Part shown: positions 43,394 through 52,444 of the stretch, one piece after another
Layout: every line of letters starts with the position of its first letter
Numbering within the stretch: position 1 is the stretch's first letter
Source: Candidatus Zixiibacteriota bacterium
GTDB lineage: Bacteria; Zixibacteria; MSB-5A5; DSPP01
NCBI GenBank assembly: GCA_022614805.1
Contig: JAKEHY010000024.1
Coordinates: forward strand, 5,867-69,866
Reading direction: 5' to 3'
Length of the DNA stretch: 64,000 nt
The notes under the pieces: model-generated
Databases searched by the model: none
Told to the model about the DNA's origin: nothing
What the model saw: only the letters and a program-made list of their open reading frames with translations
Program-made: the position numbers and the translations under genes

Positions 43394-46300
43394 TCACTTT
43401 AAGAAGAGCATTCGTTTGACTTCCCGAAAGCTGGACGTTTCTAATTTGTAGAAGTAAATCCCGCTTGAAACGGGGCTGCCCCGGGAATCCGTTCCGTCCC
43501 ATATGACGGTATGAACGCCAGCTGGCTTCTCGTCATCCACAAGAATTCTGACTTTTTGCCCCAGAATGTTGTAAATCGCCAGCGTAATTTTTTCGGCTTG
43601 GGGCAAAGAGAGGCTGATTGTCGTGGTCGGATTAAACGGATTGGGATAGTTTTGGTTCAGCGAAAAATGGTTAGGCAGGGCAGGCGGCCCTTCAAATTCA
43701 TCTCCGACTGCCAGCTTTGCCGGAGGGCTGGCAAGATAGGGAACATATGCAACAGGGCCTGTGAAGCTTGCCGAACCTCCCCAATAGTTGTTCTTCGCAT
43801 AAACGGAATCAGTAGTCGTATTGTAATTTCCAACAGAGTATGATTTCCATCCTCGGAGAATGGAGTTATTACCAGGGTCCGGCGAAGCGCGGCCTAAATC
43901 GAGTCTTGGTGCGGCCGTTACCTTTACGAGCGGAATGGTGCTGGAATAACCGGAGTAGGAAACGGTCGAGTTGCGAACTATGGCCGAGTCCGCACCCAAA
44001 GATAGAACGGCCACGTTGTCGGGCGGGTCCTCCGGCAAGGGACCCGAAGGTGCATATATTTTCAGCCTCGAGTTCAATACCTTGAGCCGGGCGTGGGCAC
44101 TCACAGCCGCCAGATTGAACTGCCCGCTGTCCAGGTTGTTCTCGAAAGTCAAAAATTGGGTGGCCCCACCCACCGTCCCTTCGGCCTGCAAACCGACATC
44201 CGAATTATAGAGGGTTCCGATTATCCTACTGTTGGCAATACGCCCGAATGACCCAATCGTGTAAATGCCGATGGCATTGCTTTTGAAGTAGCAGCTCTCG
44301 ATGACCGCGCTGGCGGGGTCGAAGCAGACCCCCATATTCGTGTTGTTTTGAAAGGTGTCCTGCACGATATACACGTTGCTGTTTCGGGCTTGGATGCCAA
44401 ACATAAAGTTCTTCTCGAAGAAACAGCCCCGCACGGTATCGTAGGCCGTGTCTTGAAAATCAATTCCCACGTAGGCGTTTTTAACCCGGCAGTTGGTGAA
44501 CTTAGCCGAACCAAAAACTCGAATTCCAAACCAGTCCTGGGTGCCCGGAGTCACTGAAGATGAAGCAAATTTTACAGGATCAGTCGTAGCACCCTGACCT
44601 TCCATAGTGCCGTTGACAATAAACTCGCACTTATTGATATCCGCGCCGGAGTGAAGGGTATCCCTGTTAGCCAGCAAGATGACCTGAGCCTGTGGTTGCA
44701 AAATCTTGAGTTTTTTCCCTGACGGAATAGTCACATCGCCATCGACCGTTATCTTTCCCTGCCATGTTACGTGATTGACTGTGCCGTGAATATAGGTAGA
44801 CGCGGGGACTATTTTGAAAAGTTTCCCCTCGCCCGGATTTAAGCGGGTAGTAAGCGGCGCTCCAGTGCCAACATTACCTGTCAGCACGGTATCACCAGAA
44901 AAGATATCTATAACGTAGCTATGGCCGGTTTTGTTCAGCCAAGCCGTTACATCCTGCGTCTCGGTGGAAAGCACCCGCCGGTTAACCAGCATAAAATAAT
45001 CGGTGTTCACACTGTCCTTGAAAAAACCTGCCTCAACGTAGGGAGTGGAAAACTGTGCACTCTTGAGAGAATCCAAGTAGCGGATTGCACTGTTTGCAAT
45101 TTTAGCGGTGTCCCAAGTCAAATCCAAAAGAACCGGGCCGATTTTATCCAAGAGTGAATCAGCGTGTCGCACGGCATACCACTTATAGTTTGGGACAAAC
45201 CTTGGATTAGTCGGATGAAAGTTCCAGTCAACCAAGCCATGAAGTGCTGGGTAACTGGAGGCCGGGAATGCGCCCGTAACTTCCCCCATACTATCTGGGG
45301 GAATTTCTTTAATCAATCGCACCAGCGGTGACCTGTGGTATACAGTTGTGTAAGTGAAATACCCAATCCCCTTCGCTCCGTGAGTCAAAGCCAAAAAAAC
45401 TTGCACATAGATTTCCGGGCGTTGAGGGTCGCGGAATCCTATGGGATTGCCCAGAGTATCAAATTGCCCCACTGCCTGAATCATGGGATAGAACGGCAAG
45501 CTTTGTTGAGCAACCGTTTGACGGGCCTTGATAAGGCTGGGCAAAAAAATAGTATCTATCGCATGCTGAACATTATGTGTAGCTGAAGATGAAGAATCAT
45601 AGCCATTAGCAAAAGGATAAACAAAATAATCCAACTGGGGTGCCTGAATCTCGGAAAGATATGAACTCCATATATGACTATTGTTGGAGCCAATTTCTGA
45701 GGTTGTTTTTCCGCGCGGCCCAATAACCGAAGAAAAACCCTCGAAATATTTTTGGGTGCGAAACATACTCGCCCACAGTTCGTCAGCGGGATACCATCGC
45801 AAAAGCCTTGCCGTGTCAATCGAGTTGTAATACGCCGTAAAGGCATTGCTCACCGCCGTTGGACTTAAACCAAAGAGCGTTTTCGCGTCGAAATCTCTAA
45901 AATCGATTCGGTCCACATAAAGGTCAATGTTTCCCTGCCAAAAAACCTGTAATTGTACAAATCCATAATCGGAAGCTGAGACGGCTCCCGCAAAGCCGGA
46001 AATTTCAACTTCTTGATATTGGTCACGAACCGGAAAGTTGCTTAACCTTAACAAGGTAGTTGCGACTGTTTGCAAATCATAGCCAATCCGTATGGACAAG
46101 CTGCAAACAGGCGTACTGTCCGGCAAACTGGTATTAGGAACTTTTAAGCGGAATTTTGCATAATAGGTTTTAAACCGTGGACGCCTTGCACAGCTTTTCA
46201 CGCAGCCGAAGGGGCCGGCTATCAAATAGCCCGGGGAATGAGAGCCTGCTATTCCAATCCTTGCGTTTTTTTGTTGTTCATCACCTCCGAGAGCACCTGC

Positions 46301-46708
46301 ATCCTGAATTTCTACGCCTGTTGTCGGAGTAAAGTAGTACCCAACAGCATCAAGTCGAGCCGGGTCATTTTCTTCCGCCTCAAAAAACACGCTGTTGCCT
46401 ATCCGGGTAACTGGCCATCCGTTGACGGTAAGCGACTCGTTGTTGTAGTATTGAAAAGCGGAAGCGAGCGGGCTGGTAGTACTATTCAGCAAACCGACGA
46501 TAATGTTCACGCCGGAGCTTTCCATTTGCCCGTAGTACGTCAATGCTTGACTCGCCTTGTCCGTGTTTCTCAAATATAAATACGGCTCCAAAAAGGAAAT
46601 TTTGGGGAATTTCTTGGGCCCTGCGGCATAAAGCCAGGAAGGTAAGCCGAATATAAATATGGTTGCCATCAACAAGCGTGCGCGAATGCTTATCCGATTC
46701 GTTTTCAC
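43394..46708 (-). CDS. Large secreted protein: glycoside-hydrolase-like, beta-helix, C-terminal sorting domain
   Basis: 1104 residues with a signal peptide (ARLLMATIFIFGLPSWLYA). The region of about 30-600 contains a possible TIM-barrel-like segment (ALTHGAKGIGYFTYTTVYHR near 440), reminiscent of glycoside hydrolases but with no assignable catalytic pair. About 660-960 is a right-handed parallel beta-helix (CRVKNAYVGIDFQD, CFFEKNFMFGIQARNSN), usual in polysaccharide-binding or lyase proteins. The C-terminus is a FlgD-like type IX-style sorting domain (NQNYPNPFNPTTTISLSL, IYNILGQKVRILVDD, SGIYFYKLETSSF). A carbohydrate role is inferred. Middle gene of a three-gene operon. Confidence 0.75.
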   Translation of the reverse strand: MKTNRISIRARLLMATIFIFGLPSWLYAAGPKKFPKISFLEPYLYLRNTDKASQALTYYGQMESSGVNIIVGLLNSTTSPLASAFQYYNNESLTVNGWPVTRIGNSVFFEAEENDPARLDAVGYYFTPTTGVEIQDAGALGGDEQQKNARIGIAGSHSPGYLIAGPFGCVKSCARRPRFKTYYAKFRLKVPNTSLPDSTPVCSLSIRIGYDLQTVATTLLRLSNFPVRDQYQEVEISGFAGAVSASDYGFVQLQVFWQGNIDLYVDRIDFRDFDAKTLFGLSPTAVSNAFTAYYNSIDTARLLRWYPADELWASMFRTQKYFEGFSSVIGPRGKTTSEIGSNNSHIWSSYLSEIQAPQLDYFVYPFANGYDSSSSATHNVQHAIDTIFLPSLIKARQTVAQQSLPFYPMIQAVGQFDTLGNPIGFRDPQRPEIYVQVFLALTHGAKGIGYFTYTTVYHRSPLVRLIKEIPPDSMGEVTGAFPASSYPALHGLVDWNFHPTNPRFVPNYKWYAVRHADSLLDKIGPVLLDLTWDTAKIANSAIRYLDSLKSAQFSTPYVEAGFFKDSVNTDYFMLVNRRVLSTETQDVTAWLNKTGHSYVIDIFSGDTVLTGNVGTGAPLTTRLNPGEGKLFKIVPASTYIHGTVNHVTWQGKITVDGDVTIPSGKKLKILQPQAQVILLANRDTLHSGADINKCEFIVNGTMEGQGATTDPVKFASSSVTPGTQDWFGIRVFGSAKFTNCRVKNAYVGIDFQDTAYDTVRGCFFEKNFMFGIQARNSNVYIVQDTFQNNTNMGVCFDPASAVIESCYFKSNAIGIYTIGSFGRIANSRIIGTLYNSDVGLQAEGTVGGATQFLTFENNLDSGQFNLAAVSAHARLKVLNSRLKIYAPSGPLPEDPPDNVAVLSLGADSAIVRNSTVSYSGYSSTIPLVKVTAAPRLDLGRASPDPGNNSILRGWKSYSVGNYNTTTDSVYAKNNYWGGSASFTGPVAYVPYLASPPAKLAVGDEFEGPPALPNHFSLNQNYPNPFNPTTTISLSLPQAEKITLAIYNILGQKVRILVDDEKPAGVHTVIWDGTDSRGSPVSSGIYFYKLETSSFREVKRMLFLK

Positions 46709-46734
46709 TTTACCCTCCGCTGTTTTTAAAAAGG

Positions 46735-48369
46735 TTAGCGAATAATAACCATCTTCTTCACTTGCGCTTCCGTGCCAACACTAAGTTTATATAGATAAAT
46801 TCCCGATGGCACCAATTTGCCATTTCCATCCTTTCCATCCCACACCGCCTTGCGTTCTCCTCCTTTGGCTCTTTCTTCAACGAGTGTCCTGATTTTCTGA
46901 CCCAATAAATTGTAGATTTCTAAACGCAAACTTTCCGTTCTTGCCGCTGATTTAAGCTTAAAACCAATTGCAGTGGACGAGGAAAAAGGATTGGGACTGT
47001 TTTGAAAGAGTTCGAAGGTACGCGGAATTGGAGAGCCGCCTCCGTCTTCAACGCCGGTCTGGACGGCCGTGTTACCGGCAAACATAAAAACCTCGTGGAA
47101 GTTACCCGGTATCCGGTCGGCCAAGAACATAAACTCCTCGGCTCCGTCACCGTTTATGTCTCCTATGAAACCGACGGCGCTGCCGATGTTTTCTAATGCG
47201 TGTGGAGGGAGGTCCTGGTCGGTTATGACTGCATCGGCCACGGTGTCAAAACGCGGCCCCCCCAAATAAAACAGCACACCTCCAAAGCCGAGGGGGGGCG
47301 GATAGGTCGTAAAACCATTCATTAAGTCCAGAAAGCCGTCACCATTTACATCGCCAACGTCTATTCCACCTCCCGTTATTTGATATCTGGGCTGCCAATT
47401 TATACTTGGAGGGCCCGAATATATGTTTGAAGGCCCGCTAACAGCGAGCTCGGGCCAAAAGTCGCCGTTTAAATCGCCTAAGAATTTTACCGTAATTCCG
47501 AAATATATAGAATCGAGACGGGAAGTATTGAGAGTTGGGGGATTTATCACAAAATCTGGAATGGTATCAAGGGTAAAATTTGGCCCCCCCAGATATATTT
47601 GTACCAAGCCAAATATTGAATCTTGGAATTCAAAAGCCGCCCGCTTGCCAACAAAAATATCAGCATAACCGTCATTATTCAAATCGCCAGCGTCCATGCC
47701 TGTCAACTCCCTCAGGGCTGAAGGAGAAAGCGGCGGAGTCGATACTTTCCAACTTGGCAGACTGTCAACGCCGCCTGATTTTCCGTTGAACAGGTACACG
47801 GCATTACCGGAATCTCGGTGGAGATATAACAGCAGGACATCTTTAAAACTATCACCGTTTACGTCCACGTTCGAAACAATCTCCGCACGGTCACTACCAC
47901 TTGGACTTGACGGAATCGGAAAAGGCAATAAGCGATTGGGAATTGTATCAATCCCGGTTGAGGTCCCCCAGTAAACGGTTACTTGGTTGGGTAAATAGGG
48001 GCAGGGGGAGGGCGAAGGTGTAGAAAGAAAATCGGTGTAACCATCTCCATTCAAATCCCCTGCCTGTACAAAACTGGTGAAATCACCCCCGGGGGTAAGC
48101 TCATAAATCGGAATCGTATCTAAAACACTACCTCCTCTGAAAACTTGCTGCTTCCCGCAGAGAGAGGATTGGCTTACCAAACGGTATGTATAATCCCCAA
48201 AACTATCCCCGTTTATTTTTCCTATGGATTTGAAATCGAAAGCAATAAAGTCGCTGTCCGGCACAAATATGCGCAGGGGCGAAAAGGGGTTGTTTTGGGC
48301 GAAAACGACCCTGGAAAGAAGCAACACCACCCCTGTGGTAAGAAACGACCGGAGTTTCCCGACCTTCAT
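46735..48369 (-). CDS. Secreted FG-GAP/VCBS repeat protein with C-terminal sorting domain
   Basis: 544 residues; signal peptide SFLTTGVVLLLSRVVFA. Seven or so FG-GAP/VCBS repeats with the calcium-type signature DLNGDGYTDF, DVNGDSFKDV, DLNNDGYADI, DVNGDGFLDL, likely a beta-propeller like integrin alpha. The last 85 residues are the same type of FlgD-like sorting domain (LFQNSPNPFSSSTAIGFKL, IYNLLGQKIRTLVEE, SGIYLYKLSVG). First gene of the operon with the two downstream secreted proteins. It probably works outside the cell or on its surface. Confidence 0.85.
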   Translation of the reverse strand: MKVGKLRSFLTTGVVLLLSRVVFAQNNPFSPLRIFVPDSDFIAFDFKSIGKINGDSFGDYTYRLVSQSSLCGKQQVFRGGSVLDTIPIYELTPGGDFTSFVQAGDLNGDGYTDFLSTPSPSPCPYLPNQVTVYWGTSTGIDTIPNRLLPFPIPSSPSGSDRAEIVSNVDVNGDSFKDVLLLYLHRDSGNAVYLFNGKSGGVDSLPSWKVSTPPLSPSALRELTGMDAGDLNNDGYADIFVGKRAAFEFQDSIFGLVQIYLGGPNFTLDTIPDFVINPPTLNTSRLDSIYFGITVKFLGDLNGDFWPELAVSGPSNIYSGPPSINWQPRYQITGGGIDVGDVNGDGFLDLMNGFTTYPPPLGFGGVLFYLGGPRFDTVADAVITDQDLPPHALENIGSAVGFIGDINGDGAEEFMFLADRIPGNFHEVFMFAGNTAVQTGVEDGGGSPIPRTFELFQNSPNPFSSSTAIGFKLKSAARTESLRLEIYNLLGQKIRTLVEERAKGGERKAVWDGKDGNGKLVPSGIYLYKLSVGTEAQVKKMVIIR

Positions 48370-48436
48370 AATTGAACCTCTACCGGAAAGATGGGGTGTA
48401 AAGAAGGGTTGTCAAGGCGAAATCCTAACCGAAAGC

Positions 48437-48470
48437 AAAAAAGCCCCATAAAGTTCACAAGGGCTTCGTT
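48437..48470 (-). terminator. Terminator of purS-purQ-DUF4321-tatA-unknown operon
   Basis: On the minus strand GAAGCCC ... GGGGCTT forms an imperfect stem followed by TTTTTTGC, just past the 48485 stop. It is placed where the leftward operon should end. Confidence 0.65.
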
Positions 48471-48484
48471 CAAAAAGTCCGACT

Positions 48485-48931
48485 TTACTTCTTCTTCGGT
48501 TTTTCGACTAATTCTTCGGCCAGCGAAAGCGCCACGCCGGAAAGCATAACCTCCACCCCCAACTTGGTAAAATCGCCGGAGATGACTTCCCGGTTGACGT
48601 TGGCGTAAAGCGAGCAGGCGGCCACCCGCTCGACGACGAGGCCGGAAAGCCGCCCGCCGGCTTCGCCGACGAAGGTCACTTCCCCCAATTCCTCGCTGGT
48701 GACGAATCCGGAAACGTGGTGCAGCTGCAGGTGGGCCGTCGGCGTATAGACCACCACCATCGCTCCCTTATCACCTCCCAGAGTTGTGTCGGGATAAATT
48801 TCCAAAGAAAGGGAGCGGCGGGAGGCGGCATCGGCGACTTTTAAATAATACTTGTCGGCCTGCTTTTCCACCTCGGCCGCTTTCAACACCCGGCCGATTT
48901 CGTGGATTTTATCCGCCGAAAAAACCGCCAT
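48485..48931 (-). CDS. Unknown 148-residue protein coupled to tatA
   Basis: I do not recognise it. It is 148 residues with no signal peptide or membrane helix and mixed alpha/beta pattern (KYYLKVADAASRRSLSLEIY, GAMVVVYTPTAHLQLHHVSGF, VVERVAACSLYANVNREV) and a Lys-rich end. Its ATG overlaps the tatA stop by one base (TGATG), implying coupled translation. The context gives no specific function; a role near the membrane or in metabolism is equally possible. Confidence 0.7.
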   Translation of the reverse strand: MAVFSADKIHEIGRVLKAAEVEKQADKYYLKVADAASRRSLSLEIYPDTTLGGDKGAMVVVYTPTAHLQLHHVSGFVTSEELGEVTFVGEAGGRLSGLVVERVAACSLYANVNREVISGDFTKLGVEVMLSGVALSLAEELVEKPKKK

Positions 48932-49122
48932 CAGCCGCCGGGGTTTATTTTTTTGGACTCATCCGGATTCAACGCTTCCTCCCCTTCCCGCACGGCCCGT
49001 TTGAACTCGTGGATGCCGCGTCCCAGCCCGCGCGCCAGCTCCGGAATCTTTTTGGCGCCGAAGAGCAAAAGAAGCACCAACAGTATTAGAATTATCTCTT
49101 GGGCGCCGAAATTTCCAAACAT
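48931..49122 (-). CDS. tatA: TatA/E-type twin-arginine translocase subunit
   Basis: 63 residues: an N-terminal membrane helix (FGAQEIILILLVLLLLFG), the hinge FGAKKIPELARGLGRGIHEF, and a short charged tail. This is the canonical TatA/E layout, forming the pore for folded proteins carrying twin-arginine signals. No tatC is in the window. It lies between DUF4321 and an unknown gene in the same operon. Confidence 0.93.
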   Translation of the reverse strand: MFGNFGAQEIILILLVLLLLFGAKKIPELARGLGRGIHEFKRAVREGEEALNPDESKKINPGG

Positions 49123-49180
49123 ACGTCCTCCTTACTGCCTCAGTTCAATAAAAACTATCGAACTCTTTCCGTCAAGCCGC

Positions 49181-49447
49181 CTACAGGTACCACCAGCGGA
49201 AATAGACGAACACCAGCACCACCATTAAAAGCGATACAAAATTCAAGGTTACCAAAAGCCCGATGGTGAAAGTGAAAGTGTAGAGGTGCAAAGTCGTCGG
49301 TTCAAAGCCGATTTCCACCGAGCGGGAAAAAAGGGTTTTGGCGGCCCCGTCCGGCAGAAAGGAGCCGATGATTTCCCCCAAAAGACCGCCCAAAATCGCC
49401 CCCAAAAGCAAAGCCACCGTCAAAAGCCAGGCCTGCGGTTTTCTCAT
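49181..49447 (-). CDS. DUF4321-like membrane protein
   Basis: 88 residues, two or three membrane helices with GAILGGLLGEIIGSFLP and TFTIGLLVTLNFVSLLMVV, which matches the DUF4321 pattern of small bacterial membrane proteins. Function unknown. It lies 36 bases after purQ and 58 bases before tatA. Confidence 0.75.
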   Translation of the reverse strand: MRKPQAWLLTVALLLGAILGGLLGEIIGSFLPDGAAKTLFSRSVEIGFEPTTLHLYTFTFTIGLLVTLNFVSLLMVVLVFVYFRWWYL

Positions 49448-49483
49448 CTGCCTCCCGTCTTGAACTCAATCATTATCGAAAAT

Positions 49484-50188
49484 TTACGCCACCACAAGCC
49501 CGGCAAAGCGGGCCACCATCGAAAAGAAAATACCGGCCCCGTCGGCGCTCCCCAAAATCGCCTCCGCCGCCCGGTCGGGATGGGGCATCAACCCCATCAC
49601 GTTGCCGGAGGAGTTGACGATGCCGGCGATGTTGTTCAAAGAGCCGTTCGGGTTGGCGGCTTCGGTGACGTTTCCCTCCCGGTCGCAATAGCGGAACAGA
49701 ACCTGCCCGCCCGCTTCGAGCTTTTTGATTTCTTCCGGGGTGTTGTAGTAGCAGCCGTCGCCGTGGGCCGCCAGCATTTTCAAAACCTGGTCTTTCCGGT
49801 AGGCGTTGGTGAAGGGGGTATCGTTTTTCTCCACGCGGAGATAAACCGGGCGGTGGAGGAAGCGCAAAGACCGGTTGCGCAAAAGCGCTCCCGGCAAAAG
49901 CCCCGCTTCGCACAGAATCTGGAAGCCGTTGCAGATGCCGATAACGAGGCCCCCCCGCATCGCAAAATCCACGACCTCCCGCATAATCGGGGAAAAGCGG
50001 GCGATGGCGCCGGTGCGTAAATAGTCGCCGTGGGCGAACCCGCCGGGGAGGATGATGACATCGCAGTTGTCGAAATGATGTTCCTTGTGCCACAAATAGA
50101 CCGCCGGCTGCCGGACCACATCTTGTACGACGTGGTAGCAGTCGTAGTCGCAGTTGGAGCCGGGAAATGTGACCACGCCGAACTTCAA
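49484..50188 (-). CDS. purQ: Phosphoribosylformylglycinamidine synthase subunit PurQ
   Basis: 234 residues from a TTG at 50188 that overlaps the purS stop (TTGA). Glutaminase subunit of the three-part FGAM synthase in purine synthesis, feeding ammonia to PurL. Catalytic Cys in [20 protein letters not shown]; the His/Glu pair is in [13 protein letters not shown] near the C-terminus. [12 protein letters not shown] at the N-terminus is typical. purL is not in the window. Confidence 0.95.
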   Translation of the reverse strand: MKFGVVTFPGSNCDYDCYHVVQDVVRQPAVYLWHKEHHFDNCDVIILPGGFAHGDYLRTGAIARFSPIMREVVDFAMRGGLVIGICNGFQILCEAGLLPGALLRNRSLRFLHRPVYLRVEKNDTPFTNAYRKDQVLKMLAAHGDGCYYNTPEEIKKLEAGGQVLFRYCDREGNVTEAANPNGSLNNIAGIVNSSGNVMGLMPHPDRAAEAILGSADGAGIFFSMVARFAGLVVA

Positions 50189-50439
50189 TTCTTAACCCCG
50201 TCTTCAAGTTCAACCCGGAATTCTTCGATGACCGGGTTGGCCAAGAGCCGGCGGGCCATTTCCCGCAGTTTTTCCTCCGCTTCCTTTGGATTTTCCGTTT
50301 CCAGTTCGAGTTCAAACACCCGTCCGGAGCGGACGGCGCCGACCTCCCTGTACCCCAGGTTCAAAAGCGCTTTTTGGATGGTGGCCCCCTCCGGGTCCAA
50401 AACCCCCGCTTTCTTTTTGACAAAAACCTTCCCTTTCAC
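50185..50439 (-). CDS. purS: Phosphoribosylformylglycinamidine synthase subunit PurS
   Basis: 84 residues from a GTG at 50439, which gives the normal PurS length and start ([20 protein letters not shown]); the frame runs open to 50625. Small structural subunit that joins PurQ to PurL. Typical features: [20 protein letters not shown] and a charged C-terminus. It overlaps purQ, so the two are made in proportion. Confidence 0.9.
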   Translation of the reverse strand: MKGKVFVKKKAGVLDPEGATIQKALLNLGYREVGAVRSGRVFELELETENPKEAEEKLREMARRLLANPVIEEFRVELEDGVKN

Positions 50440-50639
50440 ACGCTCATAATAAGAAAACCGCGCCTCTTTGCCAACCCTAAAAATTTTCCCCAAACGCCAA
50501 CAATTTTCGACTTCTTCCGTAAGATTAGGTAGTTGACATAAATTGGCCGCCCCGTCCCCACCGGGAGGCCGAATGGCGGGTAACCCCGAGTATCCGGGTT
50601 TTTTGGTGTTTTGAACCTGAAACAAGGGAGGGTTTGCGT

Positions 50640-51074
50640 ATGAGTTGGGCGAAAGCCGTTTTGACGACAGTCGGATTGTTGTTGTTCACCTCCACGGCCC
50701 GGGGGGACACCGATACGGTCTTGGTGCGAGATTTCAATTTCTTTCCGGCCTCTTTGACCATCAGGCCCGGCGACAAGGTGGTGTGGAAATTCATCCAGGC
50801 GTGCTGCATTGACCACACCGTCACCCGCACCGCTTCCCCGATGAGCTGGAATTCCGGCTCGCTGGCCGTCGGTGAAACGTTTGAGCTGGTGTTCCCAACG
50901 GCGGGGACTTTCGCCTATCACTGTATCCCCCATCAGGCGATAGGGATGACCGGTTCCATTACAGTCGAACCGATTCGGGCTTCCACCCTCGGCTGGCTGG
51001 GGCTTTTTTTGCTGGCGGCCTCTTTAACCGCGGCCGGCATCTATGTTTTGGGGTACAAACGCCAGAGCGCCTGA
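50640..51074 (+). CDS. Membrane-anchored cupredoxin (blue copper protein)
   Basis: 144 residues from the ATG at 50640 (GGGAGGG upstream; a TTG at 50634 is in frame). Signal peptide AVLTTVGLLLFTSTARG, then a plastocyanin-like domain with type-1 copper ligands: His in IDHTVTRT, then Cys, His and Met in FAYHCIPHQAIGMTG. A C-terminal membrane helix (LGWLGLFLLAASLTAAGIYVL) anchors it. It probably carries electrons at the membrane surface. An unusual CC pair (ACCIDH) precedes the first His. Divergent from purS. Confidence 0.9.
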   Translation: MSWAKAVLTTVGLLLFTSTARGDTDTVLVRDFNFFPASLTIRPGDKVVWKFIQACCIDHTVTRTASPMSWNSGSLAVGETFELVFPTAGTFAYHCIPHQAIGMTGSITVEPIRASTLGWLGLFLLAASLTAAGIYVLGYKRQSA

Positions 51075-51090
51075 TTTGTTCAAGGCACCA

Positions 51091-51126
51091 ACAAAAAAGC
51101 CCCGCCAAAGCGGGGCTTTTTTGTTT
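51091..51126. terminator. Bidirectional terminator after the cupredoxin gene
   Basis: Perfect 11-bp stem AAAAGCCCCGC/GCGGGGCTTTT with CAAA loop and T-runs on both strands, between the convergent cupredoxin and parvulin genes. Confidence 0.9.
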
Positions 51127-51147
51127 TAAAAGGGCAAGTTTTTTAGT

Positions 51148-52443
51148 CTAATACCTCACATCCACATACGTTTTTTTCTTCAGCTCCGCCACCCAGTCGG
51201 CCACCAACCGTTCGGTTTTTTTGCGGCGGGCCATCTCCTTGATGGTGTCCCAGTCTTCCTCGAGGCTCAAGGTGTGGGGGGCCTTCTGGTCGGCCAAATG
51301 GAGGATGTAATACCCTCCCGGAGCGGCCAGCGGGCCGCGGTACTCCCCCACTTTCATACTATCCACGGACGGCTGTAAGAGCGGATTGATACCACCCATT
51401 TCAAACCAGCCCAAATCCCCGCCCGATTTTTTCGATTCCTCGTCGGCGGAATAGGCTTTCGCCAGCTCCGCAAACGAGGCTCCGGATTTGAGGCGGGCAA
51501 CGAGCGAATCGGCCAATCGGGCCACCCGCTGGCTGTCCGTTTTGGAGGGATGCAGACCGAAGAGAACGTGCTGGGTATGCACCTTGCGCCCGTCGTTGGC
51601 CAAAACCTTAATCAAGTGAAAGCCGAAAACCGTTTTTACCGGGCCGACCAGCTCCCCCGTTTTGGCGCCAAAGGCGGCCCGCTCAAATTCCGGCACCAGT
51701 TCCCCCCGCCCATAGCTGCCGATGTCCCCCCCCCGCTCGGCGGAAGGGTCTTCCGAATAGCGTCGGGCCGCTTCGCCGAAGTCCAGGCCGGTCTTTATCT
51801 CTGCCAAAACGGCATCGGCTTTGGCCTGCAAGGAATCGAGCGTGGCCGGTGCCGGTTCCACCGGCAAAAGAATCTGGAAAAGCCGCACCTGTTTGGGGGA
51901 TTCCGGCAAGGAGTCTTTATAGTCCGAATAAAATTTTCGCACTTCGAAATCGGCCACGGTGACTTTGGCCAACCGGGAGGCAATCAGCCGCTGCTTTAGC
52001 AGTTCCCCCCGCACCGTTTCCCGATAACGCTTCAAAAGCTCCCGTTCCGTCAGTCCCTCGCGAGCCAGCTGGGCGGCAAAGGCAGCCGGGGAGGCGAACT
52101 GGCTTTTCACCCGCGCCAGCTGCTCTTCCGCCGCCGCGCTCACTTCCGCCGGGGTCACCTTCAAGTTGCTGTCCTGCGCCGCTTGCTGCAAAAGCAACTG
52201 GTCGGTCACCATTTGGTCCAAAAGTTTTTTCTGCAGAGCCGCCACCCCGGCCGAATCGGAAGGGGGGGTACCACTCTGGGCCAGATACATCTGGGTCTGC
52301 AAGTTCAGTTCGGAAAAGGTGATGACCTCCTTCCCCACGACCGCCGCCACTTTGTCCACCAAGAGGGTGTCTTGGGCCAAAAGTAAGGGGGCTGTCCAAA
52401 AAAGGAACGCCCAAACAAACCGGATGGCTCGTCGGAAAAGCAT
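51148..52443 (-). CDS. SurA-like periplasmic peptidyl-prolyl isomerase
   Basis: 431 residues; signal peptide RFVWAFLFWTAPLLLAQ. A SurA-type N-terminal chaperone domain (VAAVVGKEVITFSELN, VTDQLLLQQAAQDS) is followed by two PPIC parvulin domains (ARRYSEDPSAERGGDIGSYG near 230; AKAYSADEESKKSGGDLGWF near 340). It helps fold outer-membrane proteins such as the OmpA and TolC types in this genome. It follows the lipoprotein isomerase by one base in an mfd-led run. Confidence 0.9.
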   Translation of the reverse strand: MLFRRAIRFVWAFLFWTAPLLLAQDTLLVDKVAAVVGKEVITFSELNLQTQMYLAQSGTPPSDSAGVAALQKKLLDQMVTDQLLLQQAAQDSNLKVTPAEVSAAAEEQLARVKSQFASPAAFAAQLAREGLTERELLKRYRETVRGELLKQRLIASRLAKVTVADFEVRKFYSDYKDSLPESPKQVRLFQILLPVEPAPATLDSLQAKADAVLAEIKTGLDFGEAARRYSEDPSAERGGDIGSYGRGELVPEFERAAFGAKTGELVGPVKTVFGFHLIKVLANDGRKVHTQHVLFGLHPSKTDSQRVARLADSLVARLKSGASFAELAKAYSADEESKKSGGDLGWFEMGGINPLLQPSVDSMKVGEYRGPLAAPGGYYILHLADQKAPHTLSLEEDWDTIKEMARRKKTERLVADWVAELKKKTYVDVRY

Positions 52444-52444
52444 T

